Shown one piece after another: positions 9,322-18,709 of a stretch of 64,000 bases of DNA. The first letter of the stretch is position 1, and each line of letters starts with the position of its first letter. A model generated the notes under the pieces. That model made no database searches, had not been told where the DNA came from, and saw nothing but the letters and a program-made list of their open reading frames with translations. The stretch is taken from the NCBI RefSeq assembly GCF_003700275.1, contig NZ_RBRE01000010.1:37435-101434 (forward strand). The letters run 5' to 3'. The position numbers were made by a program, and so were the translations under genes. The stretch is from Pseudomonas cichorii. GTDB lineage: Bacteria > Pseudomonadota > Gammaproteobacteria > Pseudomonadales > Pseudomonadaceae.

Positions 9322-12300
9322 TGGATCTTGGATTAACGCTTTCACCGCAACAGAAACAGCTGGCCCAGGCCAATCCACAGGCCTGGCGCTGGGTACGCAT
9401 GCAACTGGCGGGTGTTGCCGCCAGCGTGATCGAGCAACGCCTGCGCGTCTGTCTGCAGCGACATGAAGCCCTGCGCCTGCGCTATGAGCGTCCGCTGGGT
9501 GCAACCGGTCTGCGGCAGCGTGTTGCCCAGGCTCATGAAGTGCGTCTGGACTGGCATCAGGCGCAGGCCAGCGACGGCCATGATGCACAGCAGTGGCTGG
9601 AGCAGGCACAACAGCAGTGCCGCACGCAGCAACCGGACGTGCTGGCCTGGCTGCTCGACGATTGCCTGCTGCTGGCTGTGCCGGTCTATTCGCTGGACCC
9701 GCGCAGCCTGGTTCAGTTGCGCGCCGAATTGCTGGGGCAGGGCGCGGCACTGGAAGCCGAGCCCATGCAGTACGGCGAATATGTCGAGTGGATCAACGGC
9801 CTGCAACTGGACGAGGATGCCGAGCAGGGCGCGCAGTTCTGGCGCAATCTGGCCTTGCAGGACGTGCCGGGCATGCGCCTGATCGAACGTTATGGCATCG
9901 CCAGTGGCAGCCATGCCGTGGTTGCGCAGGAACTGGCGCAGACACTGCCGATGGCATTGACCGCGCTGGCCGAGCGCGAAGGTGTGAACGTCGAGCAACT
10001 GGTCCTCGCCGCATGGGGTTCGCTGCTGGGCAGGCTCAACGGCCAGGTTCATGGCCAACTGGGCTTGCAGCACGATCCTCGCGATAACTATGAGGAATTA
10101 CAGGGCGCTTACGGCGTATTCGAGCAGACCTTGCCGATGGTGGTGCAGATCTCCGAGCACAGCACCTTGAGCAACCTGGCCCGGCAACTGGAGCGACAGC
10201 TGGAAAACGCCGTCGAGTGGCAGGAATATGTCGGCCAGGCGCAGCTGTTGCCGGAATGGCGCGCCAGTTTCCAGAGCGGACTGCGGGTCGTGCATGCTGC
10301 GCAGTTGCATGGCGTGCAGGTACTGTCCTTCGATACGCCGGTAGAGCTGCAAGTACAGTTGACTCTCGATGCCCAGGGCAATGGGCAACTGGCGCTGGCT
10401 TATGATCGCGGCGTGTACCGCACTGAGCAGATGCAGATGTTGCTCAAGCGCTTTGGCCACTGGCTGGAACAACTGGTCCAGTCGCCCAATGGGCTGATCA
10501 ATGCTTTCGACCCACGTTTGCCCGAAGAAATGCAGGCAATGTCGGTGCGCCCGGAACTGGAAGCGGATCTGGATATTGTCGCCTGCTTGCGCGCGCACGC
10601 CCGGGCCCAACCGGATCGCCCGGCGCTGCGCTATGCCGGGCAGACCTTTTCCTACGCCGAACTCGATGTCTTGAGCGACCGGGTTGCCGGCAGCCTGCAT
10701 CAGGCCGGGGTCGGACGCGAACAACTAGTCGGTCTGTATCTGCCACGTGGCGCAGAAATGCTGGTGGCGATGCTGGGCTGCTTCAAGGTCGGTGCGGCTT
10801 ATCTGCCGCTGGATCCGCAACAGCCACCGCTGCGCCTGGCCGGGATTCTCGATGATGCCCGTCCGGCATTGCTGCTGCATATGGACGGCCTGTTGCCGGA
10901 AACCGCGATCACCATGCTGCGCTGGTCAGAAGCCAGTAACGGCCCGCTATTCGACACGCCGCTGTCGGCCGCGGCACAGGACCTGGCCTATGTGCTCTAC
11001 ACCTCGGGCACCAGCGGCAAGCCGAAAGGCGTGCAGATCGAGCAGGGCCAGTTGCGGCATTACGCCACGCAAGTGACCCGGGCGCTGCAATTGCCCGAAG
11101 GCGGACATTACGGGCTGGTTTCCTCGTTGCTGGCCGATCTGGGCAATACCGTGCTGTTCCCGGCCTGGCTGCAGGGCGGTTGCGTGCATGTGCTGGAGCA
11201 GTCGACTGTGACCGATGCCCAGGCATTTGCCGCAGAGCTTGAGCGCCATCCACTGGACGTATTGAAGATCGTCCCTTCGCATCTTGAAGCTCTGATGGGC
11301 GAGCAGGCTGCAGAGCGGATTCTGCCGCGCAAGGTACTGGTGCTGGGCGGCGAACCCATCGGGGAGCATTTGCTGACGCGACTGACACAAGTGCAACCGG
11401 CCTGCCGTCTGTACAACCATTACGGCCCCACCGAAACCACGGTGGGTGTGCTGTGGCAAGCCATTGATCTTGAGCAGGGCGTGGCGGGTACTGCCCTGAG
11501 CCAGGTGCTGGGCGACAACTGCATCCAGTTGCTCGACGAACAACAACGGCCGGTGCCCGCTGGGCAGGCCGCAGAGTTGTGTATCAGTGGCGCCAGCGTC
11601 GGCCGTGGTTATGTCGGCGATGTCGGCAGCCATGCCTTTGCTGTCGATTCGCTCAGTGGCCGTCGCCTGTATCGCAGCGGCGATCTGGCCTTGCGCCAGG
11701 CCGATGGCGCGCTGCGCATTCTTGGCCGCAATGATCAGCAAGTGAAAATTCGCGGGTTTCGCCTGGAACTGGCGGAAGTCGAACAGGCCATGCTGGCCCA
11801 GCCGGGGATTCAGCAGGCGGCGGTCCTGCTGGACGGGCAGGGTGATCAGGCGCGCCTGCTGGCCTTTGTGGTCAAGGACGACGCCGGGTCCGAGAGCACC
11901 GAGCAACTGCGTACCAGCCTGGCCCGTCAGTTGCCGGACTACATGCTGCCCAGCGGTATCTTCGCCCTGAAGGCCCTGCCATTGAACAGTAATGGCAAGC
12001 TGGACCGCAAAAACCTGCTGGAGCGTGCCCGACAGCGCCTGCAAAACAGCCGTGTGGCGCCGGTCGGTGAGCTGGAAAGCGCTATTCTGGCTATCTGGTG
12101 CGAAGTGCTGGGTGTCGACGATCTGGGTGTGACCGACAACTTCTTCACGGTTGGCGGTCACTCGCTGGCGGCGATCAAGGTCATCTCGCTGCTGCGTGAG
12201 CGACTGGCACTCAACCTGCCGACCAACCTGCTGTTCGAGCGCCATACCGTGCGTGAACTGGTGCGTGGCCTGGGCAGCAGCGACAGCGACGGGGCCTGGA

Positions 12301-13106
12301 AAGTCTTGAACGACGCGGATGAAAACGCGCCAGCCTTGCTGCTGGTGCATGGCGCGCAAGGGCATCTGCAGGCCTATCAGCCACTGGTGGACAATCTGCG
12401 CAGTGAAGTCGCGGTCTTCGGCCTGGCTGCCGTGCAGCAAGGCTGGGACGAGGATGACATGAGCGCGCTGTTGCAGCAGTACGTGGCGAGCATTCCCGCT
12501 CAGTTGAAGCAGCGCCCGCTGGTACTGCTCGGCTGGAGCCTGGCGTCGCGCCTGGCCCTGCTGCTGGTGCCGCATCTGCAAGCCAGCGGCTTCAATGTTG
12601 CCGGACTGGTGGTCGTGGATCACGACGCCCAGCGCAGTCTGGCCGGAGAGGGCGACGATGCCGGACAGCTGCTTGCCGACTTTGCCTTCTATTGCCGCAG
12701 CCACGCGCAACCACTTGGCGAATCGCTGCGCGAGCGCCTGACCGGACTGCTGGCCGGTCATGACTATGCCGAAGGCGTCACCCGCCTGCTCGACGATGTC
12801 CAGGTGCGGGCGCATCTGCAATGGGAAGCGGCCGATGCCGATCTGCTTGCGCTGCTTGGGCAATATCGCTCGATCAAGACCCGTCTGTATGAACAGACAC
12901 TGCCCAGTGTCGATGTGCCGGTCTGGTTGTGGCGCGGCAATGCCCATGGTGACTTGCGCGCCCAGTGGCAAGCCCATACGCGGCAGGCTGTTCGCCAGTG
13001 GACACTGGACGTGAGCCATCAGCAGATACTCGGCGAGCCGCAACTGGCCGAAAACCTGCTGCCTTTATTGTTGGAAACCTCTGCCAAGGCGGTATCGGCG
13101 TCATGA
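9318..13106 (+). CDS. NRPS terminal module: degenerate C/interface domain-A(Asp)-T-TE
   Basis: A 1262-residue terminal synthetase, starting in an ATGA overlap with the preceding NRPS. Residues 1 to about 420 resemble a condensation domain but lack the catalytic HHxxxDG; the matching stretch reads LLAVPVYSLDPRSL. Such inactive C-like domains occur in siderophore NRPSs as interface domains that recruit an aspartate hydroxylase, which fits the hydroxylase fused to the preceding protein. The A domain (TSGTSGKPKG near 562) shows D-L-T-K..G-H-V, the Asp code. The carrier Ser is near 949. The C-terminal thioesterase has GWSLA (Ser near 1074), a downstream VVVDHD and a SHQQ His near 1234. It would load the last Asp and release the peptide by hydrolysis or cyclisation. 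Confidence 0.93.
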   Translation: MMDLGLTLSPQQKQLAQANPQAWRWVRMQLAGVAASVIEQRLRVCLQRHEALRLRYERPLGATGLRQRVAQAHEVRLDWHQAQASDGHDAQQWLEQAQQQCRTQQPDVLAWLLDDCLLLAVPVYSLDPRSLVQLRAELLGQGAALEAEPMQYGEYVEWINGLQLDEDAEQGAQFWRNLALQDVPGMRLIERYGIASGSHAVVAQELAQTLPMALTALAEREGVNVEQLVLAAWGSLLGRLNGQVHGQLGLQHDPRDNYEELQGAYGVFEQTLPMVVQISEHSTLSNLARQLERQLENAVEWQEYVGQAQLLPEWRASFQSGLRVVHAAQLHGVQVLSFDTPVELQVQLTLDAQGNGQLALAYDRGVYRTEQMQMLLKRFGHWLEQLVQSPNGLINAFDPRLPEEMQAMSVRPELEADLDIVACLRAHARAQPDRPALRYAGQTFSYAELDVLSDRVAGSLHQAGVGREQLVGLYLPRGAEMLVAMLGCFKVGAAYLPLDPQQPPLRLAGILDDARPALLLHMDGLLPETAITMLRWSEASNGPLFDTPLSAAAQDLAYVLYTSGTSGKPKGVQIEQGQLRHYATQVTRALQLPEGGHYGLVSSLLADLGNTVLFPAWLQGGCVHVLEQSTVTDAQAFAAELERHPLDVLKIVPSHLEALMGEQAAERILPRKVLVLGGEPIGEHLLTRLTQVQPACRLYNHYGPTETTVGVLWQAIDLEQGVAGTALSQVLGDNCIQLLDEQQRPVPAGQAAELCISGASVGRGYVGDVGSHAFAVDSLSGRRLYRSGDLALRQADGALRILGRNDQQVKIRGFRLELAEVEQAMLAQPGIQQAAVLLDGQGDQARLLAFVVKDDAGSESTEQLRTSLARQLPDYMLPSGIFALKALPLNSNGKLDRKNLLERARQRLQNSRVAPVGELESAILAIWCEVLGVDDLGVTDNFFTVGGHSLAAIKVISLLRERLALNLPTNLLFERHTVRELVRGLGSSDSDGAWKVLNDADENAPALLLVHGAQGHLQAYQPLVDNLRSEVAVFGLAAVQQGWDEDDMSALLQQYVASIPAQLKQRPLVLLGWSLASRLALLLVPHLQASGFNVAGLVVVDHDAQRSLAGEGDDAGQLLADFAFYCRSHAQPLGESLRERLTGLLAGHDYAEGVTRLLDDVQVRAHLQWEAADADLLALLGQYRSIKTRLYEQTLPSVDVPVWLWRGNAHGDLRAQWQAHTRQAVRQWTLDVSHQQILGEPQLAENLLPLLLETSAKAVSAS

Positions 13107-14755
13107 TTCTATTGAAAGAACTGCTGCATAACGCTCGGTGGCGCATTTTTCTTGCGGTGCTGAGCAGTGCCTTGAGTGCGGCGGCCAGTATCGGCCTGAT
13201 CGGCTACATCAATCGCAGTCTGGAACAGGGTCCTGGCAACATCGGCCAGGCCTTGCTGGTTTTCGCCGGCCTGCTGGTGCTGTTGTTTATCAGCGGCGTG
13301 ACCTCGCAGTGGCTGCTGGTGCAGATCGGTCACCGGCTGGTCTACCAGTTGCGCCTGCGTCTGGTGGGCAAGGTGCTGGGTACGGCCCTGGAGCGCATCG
13401 AGCGCCTGGGCAGCCCGCGCATCTACAACGCGCTGACCAAGGACGTGACCACCGTCGCCACGGCGTTCAAGCAACTGCCGATTTCCCTGTACAACGGCTT
13501 GCTGCTACTGGCAGGTCTGGCGTACATGGCCTGGCTGAGCCTGCCGTTCTTTTTCCTGACCCTGGCGGTGATTGCTTTCGGGGTCGCCCTCGATGTGTTG
13601 CTGGGCCGCAAGGTCAAGACCTTGATGCAGGCTGTCCGTCAGCAGGATGATCAGTTGACCGAGCAGTTCGAGGCGGCCATTCATGGGCGTTGCGAACTGG
13701 GCCTGAGCCGTGAACGTCGGCACCAGCTTTATCAGCACAAGCTTGAGCCGATTGCACGGGCTTCGCTGGATGCTTCGGTGCGGGCAGATACCCTGTGGGC
13801 GATCAACCTCAACTGGACGACCCTGCTGGTATTCGTGTTGATCGGCACGCTGTTCTTCCTGGGGCAGGGGCTGGGCTGGCTGAACCAGCAGGTGGTGGTG
13901 GGTTATGTGCTGGCGATCATGTTCCTGCGCACACCGATCTCGATGATTCTCGACGCCATTCCTGCGGTAATTCGCGGTCATGTCGCCTTGCAGGCCATCG
14001 ATGCCCTGGCATTGGGCGAAACGGTACAGTTCAAGGCCCCGGAGCAGGCGGCACAAGCCTTCAGCGAGTTGCGCCTGTCGAACGTGGCTTACCGTTATCC
14101 GGGACAGAATGACGAGTTTGCGTTCGAGTTGGGACCCATCGATCTGTCGATTCGCCGTGGCGAGCTGATTTTCATTGTTGGCGGCAATGGCAGTGGCAAG
14201 TCGACCCTTGCCAAGCTGCTGACCGGGCTCTACGTGCCGACCTCGGGACAGGTTTCACTCAATGGTGTGGTGCTCGATGCGGCCACCAGCGAATGGCACC
14301 GGGAGCATTTCGCGGCCATCTTTGCCGACTTCTATCTGTTCGCCGATGTGCTCGGCGAAGCGGGTAATCATGAAGGGCTTGAGGCACGGGTGGATCATTA
14401 CCTCGAACGTCTGGGCCTGGCTCATAAAGTCGAGTTCGCTGCCGGGCGACTGTCGACCACTGCCTTGTCCATGGGCCAGCGCAAGCGCCTTGCGCTGTTG
14501 ATGCTGATGATGGAGGGCCGGGAAGTGTTCCTGCTGGACGAGTGGGCGGCGGATCAGGATCCGGTATTCCGGCATGTGTTCTACAACGACCTGCTGCCCG
14601 AACTGAAAGCGGCCGGCAAGACGGTGATTGCCATCACCCACGATGACCGTTATTTCGATGTTGCCGACCGGGTCTATCGCCTCGACTACGGCCATCTGGT
14701 GGACTACGACCGGGAAACGGAAAACCCCTTTCAGCTAGCAGGGCAGGGTTTATAG
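13103..14755 (+). CDS. Cyclic-peptide/siderophore ABC exporter (PvdE/SyrD-like)
   Basis: A 550-residue fused membrane-ATPase exporter. The start is the ATG inside the ATGA overlap with the NRPS stop; longer in-frame starts would run back into the NRPS gene. About six hydrophobic helices fill the first 300 residues, followed by an ATPase domain with Walker A GGNGSGKST, signature LSMGQRKR, Walker B VFLLDEWAADQDP and switch His in AITHDDRYF. Relatives of the cyclic-peptide-transporter family (PvdE, SyrD) move peptide siderophore or lipopeptide precursors to the periplasm. Its place at the end of the NRPS operon supports export of this product. Its stop is nine bases from the stop of the convergent fhuF-like gene. 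Confidence 0.92.
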   Translation: MILLKELLHNARWRIFLAVLSSALSAAASIGLIGYINRSLEQGPGNIGQALLVFAGLLVLLFISGVTSQWLLVQIGHRLVYQLRLRLVGKVLGTALERIERLGSPRIYNALTKDVTTVATAFKQLPISLYNGLLLLAGLAYMAWLSLPFFFLTLAVIAFGVALDVLLGRKVKTLMQAVRQQDDQLTEQFEAAIHGRCELGLSRERRHQLYQHKLEPIARASLDASVRADTLWAINLNWTTLLVFVLIGTLFFLGQGLGWLNQQVVVGYVLAIMFLRTPISMILDAIPAVIRGHVALQAIDALALGETVQFKAPEQAAQAFSELRLSNVAYRYPGQNDEFAFELGPIDLSIRRGELIFIVGGNGSGKSTLAKLLTGLYVPTSGQVSLNGVVLDAATSEWHREHFAAIFADFYLFADVLGEAGNHEGLEARVDHYLERLGLAHKVEFAAGRLSTTALSMGQRKRLALLMLMMEGREVFLLDEWAADQDPVFRHVFYNDLLPELKAAGKTVIAITHDDRYFDVADRVYRLDYGHLVDYDRETENPFQLAGQGL

Positions 14756-14764
14756 ACGGTCGGT

Positions 14765-15493
14765 CTAATTATGGCTTCCAGCTTCATCCAGCGGGCAACT
14801 GCTGCAATAACCGACACCGGCAAGCCGGTAGCGAATGCAGCAGATGCGCCGGGTACGGCGGGGTTCGTCCTCGCCGACTTCCTGGTAGCGCACAGGAGTG
14901 AACAGTGGATTGCGTCGACCGTCAGGCATCAGCCGGGCGTTGAGGATTTCCCTGGCCGGTGCGGTGCTGTGAGCGCTGGCCAGCGGATGCAGGTCGAGGC
15001 GGGTGGTGACGAATTCAAAGGTATTGCCGGCATTGCTCCAGAACAGTCGGGGCGATGCGCGGGTGACCTTGACCAGGGCTTCGATGACGGGCGTCAGATG
15101 ATTTTCGATCAGGCCATGAAATCGCTCGAAGGCAGAGCAGGGCAGCAGGGGTTGTCCGGCATGCGCAAGATGCAGTGCCTTTGGCCTGGAATCGCTGCCG
15201 ATCTTCACTCCGGTGTCGGCGAGGGCCAGCGGCAGGTCGAGGTGCAGCAGCAGATTGGCAGCCATTGCCGGAGCCAGAAAGGTGCTGAAGTACCACTTGG
15301 ACCACAACGACACCAGCGCCAGTCGCTCGTCGGTTTCATAACGCTGCAGCAGGTCATCGACGAAAGCACTGAAGTGCTGATGCTCGAAGAAGCGGTCACC
15401 CGGCACGTCTTCGCGAGGCTGGCTGCGCAGTTGCAGTTTTTCGCCATAGTCGGCAAGTGGACCAGTGAACAACGGCGCAAGGCTGGGAATCAT
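14765..15493 (-). CDS. fhuF: FhuF-like ferric-siderophore reductase
   Basis: A 242-residue protein ending in the FhuF signature: CC, ten residues, then CSSC ([19 protein letters not shown]), which binds a 2Fe-2S cluster. FhuF proteins reduce ferric iron in hydroxamate or related siderophores in the cytoplasm so that iron can be released. The gene faces the NRPS operon tail to tail and diverges from the mbtH-like gene, with a Fur-like box in the shared upstream region, so iron-repressed expression is likely. Length fits the family (about 240-260). Which siderophore it acts on is inferred from position only. Confidence 0.9.
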   Translation of the reverse strand: MIPSLAPLFTGPLADYGEKLQLRSQPREDVPGDRFFEHQHFSAFVDDLLQRYETDERLALVSLWSKWYFSTFLAPAMAANLLLHLDLPLALADTGVKIGSDSRPKALHLAHAGQPLLPCSAFERFHGLIENHLTPVIEALVKVTRASPRLFWSNAGNTFEFVTTRLDLHPLASAHSTAPAREILNARLMPDGRRNPLFTPVRYQEVGEDEPRRTRRICCIRYRLAGVGYCSSCPLDEAGSHN

Positions 15494-15630
15494 CGGCGCA
15501 TCCGTGGGCTGCTTGTTGAGAGCAGTTATCGTTCAGAGGGGCTGGAAGTATAAACAGGGCGTCAGCGTCTTGCGACTGTTCATCAACGATGTTGCCCTTT
15601 GTAAACGATGTTCGAGCAATAAAATATTAA

Positions 15631-15645
15631 TGAGAATTGCTACCA
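15631..15645. promoter_or_regulatory. Putative Fur box
   Basis: TGAGAATTGCTACCA matches the 7-1-7 Fur consensus TGATAATnATTATCA at 10 of 14 positions, with the left half better kept (6 of 7). It lies in the AT-rich divergent region between fhuF and the mbtH-like gene, about 50 bases before the mbtH start and about 140 before the fhuF start. Fur with Fe(II) would repress both directions when iron is plentiful. The match is by eye only. Confidence 0.55.
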
Positions 15646-15695
15646 TTCGTAGTAATGTATCGAAAGTTTTTCCATCATATGTCAAGGAGCAAGCA

Positions 15696-15911
15696 ATGAG
15701 TTTGGACAGCCCGGATACGCGCTTTCTGGTTGTAGTCAATGATGAGGAACAGTACTCGATCTGGCCGGATTATCGCAGTGTGCCTGCCGGCTGGCGCACG
15801 CTCGACATGCAGGGCAGCAAGGAAGAGTGCCTGAGCTATATCGAGAAGGTCTGGACCGATATGCGCCCGTTGAGCCTGCGCCAGGCCATGCAGGTTCAAG
15901 GACAGGGCTGA
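15696..15911 (+). CDS. MbtH-like NRPS accessory protein
   Basis: A 71-residue protein with the hallmark residues of MbtH-like proteins: [11 protein letters not shown], the P-AGW turn and WTDMRP. MbtH-like proteins bind adenylation domains and are often needed for their folding or activity, so this one probably serves the NRPSs upstream. The start is the ATG after AAGGAG (15684-15689); upstream in-frame starts have no ribosome site and would make the protein far longer than the family. The aminotransferase follows 37 bases later on the same strand. A Fur-like box precedes it. Confidence 0.95.
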   Translation: MSLDSPDTRFLVVVNDEEQYSIWPDYRSVPAGWRTLDMQGSKEECLSYIEKVWTDMRPLSLRQAMQVQGQG

Positions 15912-15948
15912 TCGCCCGCGACTGTGTTTTCAACCTCAGGGATTCAAT

Positions 15949-17361
15949 ATGGAAAGCGTCCAGCCCCGTGTCTCGTCCAGCGCAACCTTTACGCTGGAAC
16001 AGTTTCGCCAACAGGCACCGCGTGAACTGAACAGTAATGCCTATCTGCAGCGCCAGGCTGCCCGAGAGTCGAATGCGCGTTCCTATCCGCGACGTATTCC
16101 CCTGGCACTGCAAGAGGCGCATGGCCTTTATGTGCGCGACACTCAGGGCCAATTGTTCATGGATTGCCTGGCGGGAGCGGGGACTCTGGCGCTGGGCCAT
16201 AACCATCCAGTGGCCATTGCGGCCATGCGCGAGACCCTGGATTCCGGCTTGCCCTTGCACACCCTGGACCTGACCACGCCAGTCAAGGATCGCTTTGTCG
16301 AAGACCTGTTCGCCGCCTTGCCGGAAAACTTTGCCCGGCATGCGCGTATCCAGTTCTGTGGTCCAACCGGCGCCGACGGCATCGAGGCGGCCCTGAAGCT
16401 GGCGCGGATCGCAACCGGACGCAAACCGATCATGTCGTTCTCCGGCGGTTATCACGGCATGACTCTGGGGACCTTGAGCCTGATGGGCAATCTTGGGCCG
16501 AAACAGGCACTGGGTTCGCTGATGGCCGATGTGCAGTTTCTGCCGTATCCCTATGACTATCGCTGCCCGTTCGGTATCGGTGGCGAAGCCGGGATCGATG
16601 CCGGGCTGCACTTTATCGAGCAGCTACTCGGCGACCCGGAATCGGGCGTGCTGCCACCTGCCGCGATAGTGGTCGAGGTCGTGCAGGGCGAGGGCGGGGT
16701 GATCCCGGCCCCGGTACGCTGGCTGCAGGGCTTGCGCCAGTTGACCCGCAAGCATGGCGTGGCATTGATCATCGATGAAGTGCAGACCGGCATAGGCCGG
16801 ACCGGCAAGCTGTTTGCGTTTGAGCATGCGGGGATCGAGCCCGACATCCTGGTGCTTTCCAAGGCCATCGGCGGTGGCTTGCCGCTGGCGGTGGTGGTCT
16901 ACCGCGAAGAGCTGGATACCTGGAAACCCGGCGCACATGCCGGCACATTCCGCGGTAACCAGATGGCCATGGCGGCGGGCGCGGCAACCCTGCGGCATAT
17001 CATCAGCGAAGACCTGCCGGGGCACGCCGACGTCATGGGACAACGACTGATGGGGGCTCTGCGTCAGTTGCAGAGCGACTATCCATGCCTGGGCCAGGTG
17101 CGTGGCCGCGGTCTGATGGTGGGTGTGGAAATCGTCAGCGAAGCTGCAGGCGACAGTCGTGTACCGGCAGCGCATACGGCCCTGGCTCAGGCCATTCAGC
17201 GCCAGTGCCTGCACCTGGGCGTGATTCTGGAGCTGGGCGGGCGCCATGGCGCAGTGGTGCGATTCCTGCCACCGCTGATTATCCAGGCCGAGGAAATCGA
17301 TGTGCTGGCCGGGCTTTTCCAGAAGGCTCTGGACCGCGCCATTGCAGAGGTCCGTGCCTGA
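15949..17361 (+). CDS. pvdH: L-2,4-diaminobutyrate:2-oxoglutarate aminotransferase (PvdH-like)
   Basis: A 470-residue class III PLP aminotransferase. Seen are GPTGADGIEAALK and SGGYHGMTLG (phosphate and substrate side), IIDEVQTGIGRTG (Asp that holds the PLP ring nitrogen) and LSKAIGGGLP with the Schiff-base Lys. Proteins of this pattern (PvdH, EctB-like) make L-2,4-diaminobutyrate from aspartate semialdehyde, a building block of pyoverdines and of corrugatin. Position directly after mbtH in the siderophore locus suggests it feeds Dab to an upstream module outside this window. It could instead serve pyoverdine if it is the only copy. The symbol is by similarity to PvdH. Confidence 0.85.
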   Translation: MESVQPRVSSSATFTLEQFRQQAPRELNSNAYLQRQAARESNARSYPRRIPLALQEAHGLYVRDTQGQLFMDCLAGAGTLALGHNHPVAIAAMRETLDSGLPLHTLDLTTPVKDRFVEDLFAALPENFARHARIQFCGPTGADGIEAALKLARIATGRKPIMSFSGGYHGMTLGTLSLMGNLGPKQALGSLMADVQFLPYPYDYRCPFGIGGEAGIDAGLHFIEQLLGDPESGVLPPAAIVVEVVQGEGGVIPAPVRWLQGLRQLTRKHGVALIIDEVQTGIGRTGKLFAFEHAGIEPDILVLSKAIGGGLPLAVVVYREELDTWKPGAHAGTFRGNQMAMAAGAATLRHIISEDLPGHADVMGQRLMGALRQLQSDYPCLGQVRGRGLMVGVEIVSEAAGDSRVPAAHTALAQAIQRQCLHLGVILELGGRHGAVVRFLPPLIIQAEEIDVLAGLFQKALDRAIAEVRA

Positions 17362-17382
17362 CACAAGTTGTACGGCTCATCA

Positions 17383-17417
17383 GGAACAGCTTTTTCTCAC
17401 CGCGAAAAAGCTGTTCC
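17383..17417. terminator. Strong hairpin between convergent genes
   Basis: A perfect 13-base inverted repeat, GGAACAGCTTTTT and AAAAAGCTGTTCC, encloses a 9-base loop. It sits just after the aminotransferase stop and 15 bases before the stop of the convergent nitronate monooxygenase gene. There is no long T tract after the stem, but the stem itself carries T5/A5, so it could end transcription from both sides. Confidence 0.6.
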
Positions 17418-17431
17418 CTTGTGGCCACATC

Positions 17432-18502
17432 TCAACCCCGCTGCTGTTCGCCGCGCCACTCATTGATCAACTGATTCATCAGCTCGTCCACCGCTAGCTC
17501 ACGCGCCAGCGGAGCGCCCTGGCCTGCCCAGTGCGCGGCGAATTCGTGGTTGCCCAGCCTGGCGGCCACGGCATTGAGCTGCTTGGCGGCGTCATAGGCT
17601 ACCGGGTACGCGGCGACTTTTATTGCCGCATGCTCGGCATGGCTGATGAACCGATTGAGAATACCTCGTGCCGGACGGCCCGACAGCGCCGGGGTCAGAC
17701 GAGTGACCGCTGCGCGCTCGCTCTTCAGATTGGCGCGATAGGCTGCGTTGGCTGCGGATTCCGGGCAGAGGATGAATGCAGTGCCAAGCTGGGCTGCCGC
17801 GGCACCCAGCTCGAGGGCGGCATTGATCCCCTGACCATCCATGATTCCGCCCGCGGCGATGATCGGCAGATCAATGTGCTTGACCAGCAATCGGACCAGC
17901 ACCGACATGCTCAACTGTTCATCGAGCGCCTCTGGATCGAAAAAGCCCCGGTGCCCACCCGCCTCAATGCCTTGAGCCACAATCGCATCGATTCCCAGCT
18001 TCTGGATCTGCCGTGCTTCCTGCAGGTTGGTCGCTGTTGCCAGGGTGTAGATACCTGCGCTCTTTAGCGCATCCAGCTGCTGCCCGGCAGGCAGACCGAA
18101 ATGAAAGCTGACCACCGCAGGCCGCGTTTCCAGGAGCATTTCAAACACTTCATCGTCCGCGATGAAGCTTTTGTAAATCTCGTCGAGCGCCACGGGCACC
18201 TGCGCGCCGCATTCCTCAAACAATGGTTTCAGGTGCTGGAGCCATTGGTTTTCCAGAGACTCGTTGCGCAAGGCCGGAGCATGGCAAAAGACATTGACGT
18301 TGAAAGGCCGCGTGGTCAGGGCCTGGGTTTGCTCGATCATCGCTCTGGCCTGGGCAACATTACTGGCACCGATCCCCAGCGAGCCAAGACCTCCGGCGTT
18401 TGATACGGCGGCAGCCAGTTCAGGCGTGGCAACACCGGCCATGGGTGCCTGAATGATGGGGTAGATGCGCAGCCGGGCTGCGAACGAACTGACGGCACTC
18501 AT
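17432..18502 (-). CDS. Nitronate monooxygenase (2-nitropropane dioxygenase family)
   Basis: A 356-residue FMN TIM-barrel enzyme. Family signs are the N-terminal [20 protein letters not shown], the FNVNVF strand, [11 protein letters not shown] near the middle (phosphate-binding loop with the catalytic-region His) and PIIAAGGI later. These enzymes oxidise alkyl nitronates such as propionate 3-nitronate to the carbonyl compound and nitrite, protecting metabolism from nitro toxins. The gene stands alone, divergent from the DMT transporter about 200 bases away. Class I or II cannot be decided by eye. Confidence 0.88.
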   Translation of the reverse strand: MSAVSSFAARLRIYPIIQAPMAGVATPELAAAVSNAGGLGSLGIGASNVAQARAMIEQTQALTTRPFNVNVFCHAPALRNESLENQWLQHLKPLFEECGAQVPVALDEIYKSFIADDEVFEMLLETRPAVVSFHFGLPAGQQLDALKSAGIYTLATATNLQEARQIQKLGIDAIVAQGIEAGGHRGFFDPEALDEQLSMSVLVRLLVKHIDLPIIAAGGIMDGQGINAALELGAAAAQLGTAFILCPESAANAAYRANLKSERAAVTRLTPALSGRPARGILNRFISHAEHAAIKVAAYPVAYDAAKQLNAVAARLGNHEFAAHWAGQGAPLARELAVDELMNQLINEWRGEQQRG

Positions 18503-18709
18503 GGTTTGCGACTCCGCTGGTGATCAAAGAGCATTCGATGTCTTTTATTCTTGTTCAAGATTCCTGCATTTGAAACATCTTTTCAGGTGTCTGTACCTGG
18601 AGGTGGGCGAGACACCTTGCTGGCTCCAGCACACAATCGATCACGGCAAGGTTTGGCCAAGGCACTGGAGCGAGTAAAGTGGGTCATTGATATTTGAAGG
18701 GACTCTGAT

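Noticed and set aside
10947..13043. 698-codon minus-strand frame
   Set aside because: Antisense to the terminal NRPS; length is explained by GC-biased third positions.
15949..17361. Ornithine or acetylornithine aminotransferase
   Set aside because: The EctB/PvdH-like pattern and the siderophore setting favour diaminobutyrate aminotransferase.
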